Origin: Methylotenera sp.
GTDB taxonomy: Bacteria; Pseudomonadota; Gammaproteobacteria; Burkholderiales; Methylophilaceae
DNA length: 20,161 bases
NCBI GenBank assembly: GCA_005791685.1
Contig: SXVG01000092.1
Location: 1-20,161, forward strand
Direction: 5' to 3'
A model generated the notes under the pieces. It did no database searches, had not been told where the DNA came from, and was given only the letters and a program-made list of their open reading frames with translations. The position numbers and the translations under genes are program-made. Positions 14,494 through 20,161 of the stretch are shown one piece after another (the first letter of the stretch is position 1; each line of letters begins with the position of its first letter).

Positions 14494-14553
14494 GGCGAGT
14501 GGCTAATATGCGGTAAAATAGCGGCATTGTTTAATGTGATTAGAGGATAGGCC

Positions 14554-15003
14554 GTGCGGGAAATTGAAAAAAACTTAGATGGCAAAGGGCTGCAAATAGG
14601 CGTGGTGCTGTCTAGATTTAATAGTGATATAGGCGATGGTTTGCTCAGCGCGTGTAATGCTGAGCTGCTCAAATTGGGTGTGGCCAGTGCCGATATTACC
14701 GTGGTGACGGTGCCAGGGGCATTGGAAACACCCTTGGTTTTGCAACACATGGCCATGAGCGATAAATTCGATGCCTTGGTTGCCTTGGGCGCCATTATCC
14801 GTGGTGAAACCTACCATTTTGAAGTGGTGGCGAACGAGTCGGCACGGGGCATTTCCGAAGTGCAATTCAATAGTGGCATTCCTGTTGCCAATGCGGTGTT
14901 AACCACAGAAGATGACGATCAAGCGATTGCACGAATGCAGGTAAAAGGTGCGGAAGCGGCACAAGTGGCGGTTGAAATGGCTAATTTGATTCGAGCACTG
15001 TGA
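14554..15003 (+). CDS. ribH: 6,7-dimethyl-8-ribityllumazine synthase
   Basis: 149 aa, typical RibH. It condenses 5-amino-6-ribitylaminouracil with 3,4-dihydroxybutanone phosphate, the penultimate step of riboflavin synthesis, usually as a 60-mer shell or decamer. Motifs: SRFN (20-23), VPGALETPL (53-61), ALGAIIRGETYHFE (77-90) with catalytic His88, and the LTTEDDDQA stretch near 115-123. The start is GTG 14554, chosen for AGAGGA at 14542-14547 and the usual N-terminus. TAAAAT at 14514-14519 may be its -10. The stop TGA overlaps the nusB ATG (TGATG), the common ribH-nusB coupling. No ribBA precedes it here; the gene before is the MFS transporter. Confidence 0.97.
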   Translation: MREIEKNLDGKGLQIGVVLSRFNSDIGDGLLSACNAELLKLGVASADITVVTVPGALETPLVLQHMAMSDKFDALVALGAIIRGETYHFEVVANESARGISEVQFNSGIPVANAVLTTEDDDQAIARMQVKGAEAAQVAVEMANLIRAL

Positions 15004-15506
15004 TGGCGATTACCGTGAACAGTCAGGCAAAAAAACCGGCGGCTAAGTCCGGCGCGGTCCAAGGCGGTAGGGCTAAGTCCAGCGGCGTCAAAAACCGGCG
15101 CAAATCCCGTGAGTTGGTGCTAAAAGCCGTTTACCGTGGCATGCTCAATGCCTCAACGGCCACGGCGGTGTATAAAGACATGGCAGAAGACCCCGATTAC
15201 AACAAGGCCGATGAAGCTTATTTTAAATCCTTGCTGGAATCGGTTAACGCCCACATGGCTGAGCTAGATGCCAAGATGGCGGATTTTATCGATAGAAAAA
15301 TCACGGAATTAAGCCCCATCGAACACGCTATTTTGCGTATATCAGGCTGCGAATTGATGTTTGACCAGAGCATTCCTTACCGAGTGGTGATCAACGAAGG
15401 CGTGGAGTTGGCCAAGTTGTACGGTGGCATCGATGGCCATAAGTACATCAATGGCGTGTTGGATAAATTGGCCGCCAACGTGCGTTCAGCCGAAATGCAG
15501 GCCTAA
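15003..15506 (+). CDS. nusB: Transcription antitermination factor NusB
   Basis: 167 aa from ATG 15003. All-helical NusB domain (about 35-160) with RRKSRELVLKAVYRG at its start and the conserved C-terminal pattern PYRVVINEGVELAKLYGG followed by KYINGVLDKLA. It binds boxA RNA with NusE (S10) and supports antitermination at rRNA operons. A basic, Ala/Lys-rich N-terminal extension of about 30 residues (two AKS repeats) precedes the domain and is probably disordered. The frame can start one codon earlier at GTG 15000, but the ATG in the TGATG overlap with ribH is more likely. It ends 10 bases from the convergent lpxH stop, with no terminator hairpin between them. Confidence 0.96.
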   Translation: MAITVNSQAKKPAAKSGAVQGGRAKSSGVKNRRKSRELVLKAVYRGMLNASTATAVYKDMAEDPDYNKADEAYFKSLLESVNAHMAELDAKMADFIDRKITELSPIEHAILRISGCELMFDQSIPYRVVINEGVELAKLYGGIDGHKYINGVLDKLAANVRSAEMQA

Positions 15507-15516
15507 AACGCAGTAT

Positions 15517-16272
15517 TTATTTCAGCGTGTGGCTTTTGCAGCCAAGGGCATCGCAACTTAAATAGCCGCCTTGTTCGTACCAATCCCCCAATACCCAGCG
15601 CGTGATGGCATGGCCGTCCAAGCTTAACTCTTGGCGCTGCGGTCTGTGCGTGTGGCCATGAATGAATAGCTTGGGGTAATGCTGCTCTTGTAGTAACTGC
15701 TTAAGCGCCAGCGGATTGACGTCCATAATGGCGCTGGCTTTGTGCGATTTCTCTTGTTCACTGCGCGCCCGCATACTGGTAATTTGCGCTTTTCTAGTGG
15801 CCAAGGGCTGTTGTAAAAAATCGTTTTGCCACTTTTTCTCACGGACTTGTAAGCGGAAGGCTTGGTAGTCCACATCATCACTGCACAGCGCATCACCATG
15901 GCTAATGAGGGTGGTTTGACCGTGTAGATTAATTAAACAGGGATCGGCTAATAAGGTGAGCTTGGCTGCGGCACAAAATTCATGGCCTATTAAAAAATCG
16001 CGATTGCCGTGCATAAGATAGAGCTTAACCCCACCGTCAGCTAACTGCCGCAAACCCTCTACGATGGGCTGATGGCTGGCCATGTCGTCATCGCCCGCCC
16101 AGTATTCAAATAAATCACCTAAAATATACAGGGCACGGGCTTGGGTCGCCGTGCTCTTGAGAAAGGCTAAAAAAGCCTGAGTGATGTGCGGTCTGTCCTG
16201 GCACAAATGCAAATCGGAGATAAACAGGTCCGCTTTGCTTACCCCTGTATCATCCCCGATTTTATTCAACAT
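15517..16272 (-). CDS. lpxH: UDP-2,3-diacylglucosamine diphosphatase LpxH
   Basis: 251 aa. It hydrolyses UDP-2,3-diacylglucosamine to lipid X and UMP, the fourth step of lipid A synthesis, at the inner face of the cytoplasmic membrane. Metallophosphoesterase motifs: SDLHL (19-23), GDLFEYWAGDD (52-62), GNRDFL (89-94), SHGD (124-127) and HGHTHRP (205-211). ATG 16272 is the only reasonable start; its ribosome site is weak. It follows the cytoplasmic cyclophilin by 31 bases in the same direction, the common ppiB-lpxH pairing, so probably cotranscribed. Confidence 0.95.
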   Translation of the reverse strand: MLNKIGDDTGVSKADLFISDLHLCQDRPHITQAFLAFLKSTATQARALYILGDLFEYWAGDDDMASHQPIVEGLRQLADGGVKLYLMHGNRDFLIGHEFCAAAKLTLLADPCLINLHGQTTLISHGDALCSDDVDYQAFRLQVREKKWQNDFLQQPLATRKAQITSMRARSEQEKSHKASAIMDVNPLALKQLLQEQHYPKLFIHGHTHRPQRQELSLDGHAITRWVLGDWYEQGGYLSCDALGCKSHTLK

Positions 16273-16303
16273 AGGCTAAGCGCCTTGGCTTACGTGCTGA
16301 TGC

Positions 16304-16795
16304 TTAGCAGCGCGTCGCGCTTTCAATGATGACATTTTCCACCGGCACATCTTGATGGCCTTGGCGTGTGCTGGTGGCTACTTTTTTGATTTTATCCACG
16401 ACGTCCATGCCGGCCGTGACTTTGCCAAACACACAGTAACCCCAACCACTGCTGCTAGGTGCGCTGTAGTTTAGAAAGTCATTGTTGTTGACGTTGATAA
16501 AGAATTGGTTGCTGGCTGAGTGTGGCGCGGAGGTGCGTGCCATGGCGATGGTGTAGGGCTCATTGGCCAGTCCATTGTCGGCTTCATTTTTAATTTCGTC
16601 GGCCGAGGCTTTTTGCTGCATAGCGGTGTCAAAACCGCCGCCTTGTATCATGAAGCCGTTGATGACACGGTGAAAAATCGTGCCGTTATAAAAGCCGCTG
16701 TCCACGTATTGCAAGAAGTTAGCCACGCTAATCGGGGCTTTTTCTGCGTTGAGTTCTAAAGTAATTTCGCCAAAATTGGTAAGTAGTTTAACCAC
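16304..16795 (-). CDS. ppiB: Cytoplasmic peptidyl-prolyl cis-trans isomerase B (cyclophilin)
   Basis: 163 aa, no signal peptide, so cytoplasmic. The cyclophilin fold shows FHRVINGFMIQGG (41-53, catalytic Arg43, Gln51), AMARTSAPHSASNQFFIN (84-101) and GYCVFGKV. It catalyses proline isomerisation in folding proteins. The start is GTG 16795, supported by AAGGA six bases upstream; no ATG lies near the N-terminus. It is a close paralogue of the preceding secreted cyclophilin gene (62 bases apart) and precedes lpxH. Confidence 0.94.
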   Translation of the reverse strand: MVKLLTNFGEITLELNAEKAPISVANFLQYVDSGFYNGTIFHRVINGFMIQGGGFDTAMQQKASADEIKNEADNGLANEPYTIAMARTSAPHSASNQFFINVNNNDFLNYSAPSSSGWGYCVFGKVTAGMDVVDKIKKVATSTRQGHQDVPVENVIIESATRC

Positions 16796-16836
16796 AATGT
16801 ATCCTTAATAAAAAGTCGTCGTAAAAAATGTATTGT

Positions 16837-16857
16837 GCCGCTAGAAATGACAGCGGC
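16837..16857 (-). other. Hairpin between the two cyclophilin genes
   Basis: GCCGCT (16837-16842) and AGCGGC (16852-16857) form a 6-bp stem with a 9-nt loop directly after the stop codon of the upstream cyclophilin. A run of six T follows on the minus strand only after about nine bases, so it may be at most a weak terminator or RNA-stability element. Confidence 0.4.
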
Positions 16858-17433
16858 TTATTTGTTGAGTTTGATTTGCAGTATCCGTACCGTGGCTCTG
16901 GGTACATCGGCATAAGGCCCCACATTCATGGTCGGGCTGGCGCCAATTTCACGCACCACGTCCATGCCTGTTAGCACGCGGCCGAACACGCAATAGCCGA
17001 TTAATTCAGGATCGTCCCCTTGATAATTAAGCGGCAGGTTGTTTTCTAGGTTGATAAAAAATTGCGAGGTGGCTGAATTTGGATCATTGGTTCTGGCCAT
17101 GGCGATGGTGCCGGGCTCATTTTTTAAACCATTAGCGGCCTCGTTAGCAATGGGGGCTAAGTTTTGTTTTTCTGCCATGTCTGCAGTAAAGCCGCCGCCT
17201 TGTATCATGAAGCGGTTAATGACGCGGTGAAAAATTGTGTCTTTATAAAAGCCGCTGTTCACGTATTGCATGAAATTGGCCACGGTTTTGGGGGCTTTTT
17301 CTGGGTAGAGCTCGATCAGGAAATTGCCTCGATTGGTTTCAAATAGGACTTGTGGGTTGGCTGCTAGGGCGAAGGGGCTGGTAAACAGGCTGACCGTGAG
17401 TAGGCTGACTAAGATAAAAAAACGCGCTTGCAT
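16858..17433 (-). CDS. ppiA: Periplasmic peptidyl-prolyl cis-trans isomerase A (cyclophilin)
   Basis: 191 aa. A clear Sec signal peptide (basic start, hydrophobic 5-18, FALA then cleavage near residue 24-25) sends it to the periplasm. The cyclophilin domain has FHRVINRFMIQGG (68-80, Arg70, Gln78), AMARTNDPNSATSQFFIN and GYCVFGRV. It assists folding of exported proteins. ATG 17433 has the ribosome site AAGGA, nearly the same leader (TTAAGGAT) as the downstream paralogue, which fits a tandem duplication with one copy gaining a signal peptide. First gene of a likely ppiA-ppiB-lpxH unit. Confidence 0.94.
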   Translation of the reverse strand: MQARFFILVSLLTVSLFTSPFALAANPQVLFETNRGNFLIELYPEKAPKTVANFMQYVNSGFYKDTIFHRVINRFMIQGGGFTADMAEKQNLAPIANEAANGLKNEPGTIAMARTNDPNSATSQFFINLENNLPLNYQGDDPELIGYCVFGRVLTGMDVVREIGASPTMNVGPYADVPRATVRILQIKLNK

Positions 17434-17508
17434 GGGGATCCTTAAAATTAAACTCTTGCGTTAAGTGGTGCCAGCCTATACGGCAGCTGGACTGGATGGA
17501 CAGTGGAT

Positions 17509-18735
17509 TTAAGCAGCGCCTTCGGAGATGATTTTCCAGTCACCATTTTCCTGTATCCAGTATTGGCGTTTTTGCATTTTATTGCTCAAGTGCGCGCTTT
17601 TAAAATCTTGCGTAAAATCGACCACGACCAATTTTTTGTCGCTGTCTGGGTAGGCAAACATACTGATGTTAGACAAGGCGATGCTCACCTCGGGTTTGTT
17701 TGCCTGCACTCTGAATTTATGCTCGGCCCATTGTTGGTAGTTGATGCCATTGTTGTTAAATGCCTGCGAGTAGTGCGACAGGTATTGCTGCGTGTCTTGG
17801 GAGCGCCAATCCTTAAGCCAGTCGTCCATAGCTATTTGCAGGCTTTGCGCTTCGGCGTCGTTGCCCTGCTTGGCTACCCAACTTAAATTGTTGGCAATGA
17901 TGATGGGGGTTTTACCGGTTTGCAGTATGGGCCCCAAGCTTTTTAAATCTTGATTGCTTAAGACCAAGCAACCGTCGCTGGCGCGAGGTGGGCGACTGTA
18001 GGTGTCACTGGCCGTGCCGTGCAACCAAATGCCAGAGCCACCTCGGTTGTGCCTTACATCCCATTCGTTGGGGTAATTTAGTGGGTAAGCACCTTCGCCA
18101 TACATGTCGGCCAAGGGCTGGGTGAGTTTTTGTTTGGCAAAATACACGCCTATGGGCGTGCGTTTGTCGCCTTCGGTTTTTTTATCCACGCCATTTTTGC
18201 CCAAGGTGACGTAATAGTCTTTTACGTAACTTAAGCTGCCCGCGTTGTTTTTGTATAAATACAAGCGAGACTTATCGGTGTCCACCACGATGACATGGCC
18301 TTGCTGGTCATTGGGGGCCAGTAGTAAGTTGGGCGCGCTGTCGGCATGTTGCTTGGACAAATAGTGCTCAATGCGTACCCGCGCTTCCGCTTGCAAATCT
18401 TCAATCGCTTCAGTTTGATTGGCGTCGGCGCTGCCAAAAGTTTGCAGTTGTTGGGCTTGCGCCATCAGCAAGTCGCCACGTACTAGGTAAGCCAGTTTAA
18501 AATTGGGGACGGTTTTAATCAGCTCATCAACCGTGTTAAGGGCTTGTTGATGTTTGCCTTGGGTGATTTCCAGCAAGCTTTTGGCGAGCAAGTTTTCGGC
18601 TAAGTCGGTTAAGCTATTTTGCTTGGCTTGAAACAGTTTGCTGAAGCTGTCGCTATTGATGGCCGTGGCATTCCACGGCATCAAGGTAACGGCCGTTAAA
18701 AGTGCGTAGGTTAAGCTTTTATTCCAGTGTATCAA
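17509..18735 (-). CDS. Secreted YkuD-family L,D-transpeptidase/carboxypeptidase with NTF2-like C-domain (Csd6-like)
   Basis: 408 aa from TTG 18735. After a signal peptide (about 1-25, ending NATA) comes a helical N-terminal region (about 30-125). The YkuD catalytic domain (about 147-285) has His239 (WLHGT) and Ser253-Asp254-Gly255-Cys256, with Cys256 the nucleophile. The last ~110 residues form an NTF2-like domain. The three-part layout matches Helicobacter Csd6, an L,D-carboxypeptidase that trims peptidoglycan tetrapeptides, so carboxypeptidase rather than crosslinking activity is possible. TTG 18735 is preferred over TTG 18774 because AAGG lies six bases before it and the signal peptide then starts normally. 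It follows the TPR gene, which has a similar C-terminal domain. Confidence 0.88.
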   Translation of the reverse strand: MIHWNKSLTYALLTAVTLMPWNATAINSDSFSKLFQAKQNSLTDLAENLLAKSLLEITQGKHQQALNTVDELIKTVPNFKLAYLVRGDLLMAQAQQLQTFGSADANQTEAIEDLQAEARVRIEHYLSKQHADSAPNLLLAPNDQQGHVIVVDTDKSRLYLYKNNAGSLSYVKDYYVTLGKNGVDKKTEGDKRTPIGVYFAKQKLTQPLADMYGEGAYPLNYPNEWDVRHNRGGSGIWLHGTASDTYSRPPRASDGCLVLSNQDLKSLGPILQTGKTPIIIANNLSWVAKQGNDAEAQSLQIAMDDWLKDWRSQDTQQYLSHYSQAFNNNGINYQQWAEHKFRVQANKPEVSIALSNISMFAYPDSDKKLVVVDFTQDFKSAHLSNKMQKRQYWIQENGDWKIISEGAA

Positions 18736-18807
18736 TGAACACCTTATCCTAAAAAAAGTTACATCAAGAAGCAAATGGGCGCAAGTGGTGCTGAGGCTTA
18801 AAGCCCA

Positions 18808-19773
18808 TTAATTGCTGGCATTCTCTTGTTGGATGTACCAATTGTCGCCTTCTTTTTTCATGATCAGCGTTTTAGTTGTGTGTATGGGTTTGCCGTCGGC
18901 ACGGTAGCTTTGTTTAAAGCGCACTTTGGCATTATTGCTGTCGTTTAACGTGATTTGGATGTTGGCCAAGCTCACGCTGATTTTAGACGGCCGGTTAATG
19001 CGCTCTTTACGTTGCTGTTCCCATGCTTCACGACTCAGGCCTTTGGCAGGCTGGAAGCTGGCGCCGTAGCTGGCAAAATAGCGCTCTAGGTTTTTGCCTG
19101 ACCAAGCTTGAGCCCAGTTATTGACCGCTTCATTTACACCGTCTTCGGCGTTTTTAGCCGGCTCGGCGCTGGTTTTTTTTGTTTCGGCGACCACCGCTTT
19201 AGCGTCTGTTTTGACAACTTCTTTAGCCGCTATGGTGGTTTTATTGCCGGTGCCAAACAAATCTTTAATCAAGGATAACTTGCCTTGTGCGCGGGTGTTG
19301 CTGGTGTCGAGTTGCAGCGCTTTGTCGTAGGCTTCGGAGGCCATGCGCGCATAAATATCGCCTAGGTTCTCATGCGCGGTAGCATAGCTAGGATGGGTTT
19401 TGATGGCGGTTTCTAAGGCTTTTCTTGCCTTGTCGAACTGACCTTGGTCGGCATACAGCACCGCTAGGTTGTTGTAGGGTTCGGGTAAATTAGGGAATTT
19501 TTCGGTGACTTCGGTAAAAATCTTGATGGCTTCATCGCGGCGACCTTGTTCGGCCAATAAAACGCCTTTCATGAATAAGGCTTGGGCATTTTTTGGGTTG
19601 TTACCAATGTAAGCGTTTAATTTATCGATGGCTGCGGCCGTTTGACCTTGATCGGCCATTTGTGAGATGTCTTTAAGCTCGTCGGCATGCGCTGTGGGCA
19701 GGCATAAGCTGAGTGACAAAATCACCACGGACTGAGCGACGGCGGCATTTAGCAGGGCAATAAATTTGTTCAT
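18808..19773 (-). CDS. Secreted TPR protein with NTF2-like C-terminal domain
   Basis: 321 aa. Signal peptide 1-30 (AHA cleavage before DELKD). Three to four tetratricopeptide repeats span about 33-165 (for example ALFMKGVLLAEQGRRDEAIKIF and PYNNLAVLYADQGQFDKARKAL). A Lys/Ala/Thr-rich linker (about 172-212) leads to an NTF2-like domain (213-321). The C-domain runs parallel to that of the adjacent L,D-transpeptidase: W-AW/W-DW opening, SLANI/ALSNI, and D/G-NWYI/DWKI ending. By design it is a periplasmic scaffold, probably acting in peptidoglycan or cell-shape control together with its neighbour; this role is inferred. ATG 19773 has no strong ribosome site. A candidate promoter lies 36-64 bases upstream. 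Confidence 0.85.
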   Translation of the reverse strand: MNKFIALLNAAVAQSVVILSLSLCLPTAHADELKDISQMADQGQTAAAIDKLNAYIGNNPKNAQALFMKGVLLAEQGRRDEAIKIFTEVTEKFPNLPEPYNNLAVLYADQGQFDKARKALETAIKTHPSYATAHENLGDIYARMASEAYDKALQLDTSNTRAQGKLSLIKDLFGTGNKTTIAAKEVVKTDAKAVVAETKKTSAEPAKNAEDGVNEAVNNWAQAWSGKNLERYFASYGASFQPAKGLSREAWEQQRKERINRPSKISVSLANIQITLNDSNNAKVRFKQSYRADGKPIHTTKTLIMKKEGDNWYIQQENASN

Positions 19774-19808
19774 TGTGATATACTTTTTCGGTTAAGTAAC
19801 AAAGCGTA

Positions 19809-19837
19809 ATTCTATCAACAGCCTAGCTAACATCCAA
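19809..19837 (-). promoter_or_regulatory. Putative promoter of the TPR/transpeptidase operon
   Basis: On the minus strand, -10 TAGAAT (19814-19809; five of six) is preceded at 17 bases by TTGGAT (19837-19832; only TTG matches the -35). The ATG is 35 bases downstream. Confidence 0.4.
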
Positions 19838-19872
19838 TAGCTCAATTCGGTTTATTGCTATATATTTCGCAT

Positions 19873-19916
19873 TAACTGGCTAATTGCGCACTTAATTTAA
19901 CTCAATAACTGGCTAA
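19873..19916. repeat. 11-bp direct repeat TAACTGGCTAA upstream of cysS
   Basis: TAACTGGCTAA occurs at 19873-19883 and 19906-19916, 33 bp apart (about three helical turns), both within A/T-rich flanks. The second copy ends 32 bases before the cysS ATG. The divergent region 19774-19948 otherwise holds only A/T-rich promoter-like sequence. Confidence 0.45.
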
Positions 19917-19948
19917 ATTCACCCTAAAACCCTTACAACCGTCAGATT

Positions 19949-20161
19949 ATGCTAAAAATTTACAACACTCTCGCTCGTGAAAAGCAAGTATTTACCCCTA
20001 TCGTGGCTGGCAAAGTGAGCATGTATGTATGTGGCATGACGGTTTATGACTACTGCCATTTGGGCCATGCTCGGGTGATGGTGGTGTTTGATGTGGTCAG
20101 TCGCTGGTTGCGCGCCAGTGGCTACCAGGTCAAATACGTACGCAATATTACCGACATTGAC
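19949..20161 (+). CDS. cysS: Cysteinyl-tRNA synthetase, N-terminal part (cut by window end)
   Basis: 71 codons from ATG 19949 stay open to the last base, so the 3' part lies outside the window. The translation starts MLKIYNTLAREKQ and contains YVCGMTVYDYCHLGHAR (26-42), the class I CysRS signature with zinc-ligand Cys28 and the HLGH form of the HIGH motif, followed by YVRNITDID. The enzyme charges tRNA-Cys in the cytoplasm. The ribosome site is weak (no clear purine run before the ATG). It is divergent from the TPR gene. Confidence 0.95.
   Translation, partial: MLKIYNTLAREKQVFTPIVAGKVSMYVCGMTVYDYCHLGHARVMVVFDVVSRWLRASGYQVKYVRNITDID

Noticed and set aside
14494..14553. FMN riboswitch in front of ribH
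   Set aside because: Only 60 bases separate it from the MFS gene, too short for an RFN element, and no conserved RFN boxes are visible.
16843..16851. CTGTCAT-like half-site between the cyclophilin genes
   Set aside because: It is a single match in a hairpin loop with no second repeat at 11 bp, so not a Pho box.

Overview
The window reads as ordinary chromosome of a Gram-negative, probably betaproteobacterial, organism. The reasons are a single-chain flavin/iron-sulfur oxidase with an N-terminal DUF3683-type region, a cytochrome c5-type protein, LpxH (so it makes lipid A), HemJ, and the phoB-phoR and ribH-nusB arrangements. A Nitrosomonadales/Methylophilaceae-like origin is plausible but is inference only. 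Base composition looks even. I see no insertion sequence, phage, CRISPR, rRNA or tRNA, and no gap between genes longer than about 180 bases.

Layout. 1-720: a membrane-anchored c5-type cytochrome with a promoter and a strong terminator. 728-1573: apaH. 1562-5746 (minus): a tlpA-like thioredoxin with hemJ, then a PfkB-family kinase with a glycine-zipper lipoprotein, then an olsB-olsA-like acyltransferase pair. 5904-9782 (plus): the large FAD/4Fe-4S/CCG oxidoreductase behind an extended -10 promoter. 9786-12646 (minus): phoB, phoR and an unrecognised lipoprotein overlapping phoR by four bases. 12823-14493 (plus): an OFA-type MFS transporter. 14554-15506 (plus): ribH-nusB. 15517-17433 (minus): a periplasmic cyclophilin, a cytoplasmic cyclophilin and lpxH. 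17509-19773 (minus): a TPR protein and an L,D-transpeptidase-fold protein, both secreted and both ending in a similar NTF2-like domain. 19949-20161: the start of cysS, cut by the window edge.

The most interesting part is a phosphate-starvation circuit. Upstream of olsB-olsA are three 7-bp PhoB half-sites at exact 11-bp spacing. The same array, with an extra half-site, lies upstream of phoB. The window therefore appears to hold the sensor, the regulator and a target operon for a phosphorus-free membrane lipid (ornithine lipid or similar). The olsB leader also contains a perfect 13-bp inverted repeat whose 3' arm includes both the Shine-Dalgarno sequence and the AUG, which suggests a second, translational level of control. 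The GTGA-coupled lipoprotein after phoR is a candidate uncharacterised member of the phosphate response.
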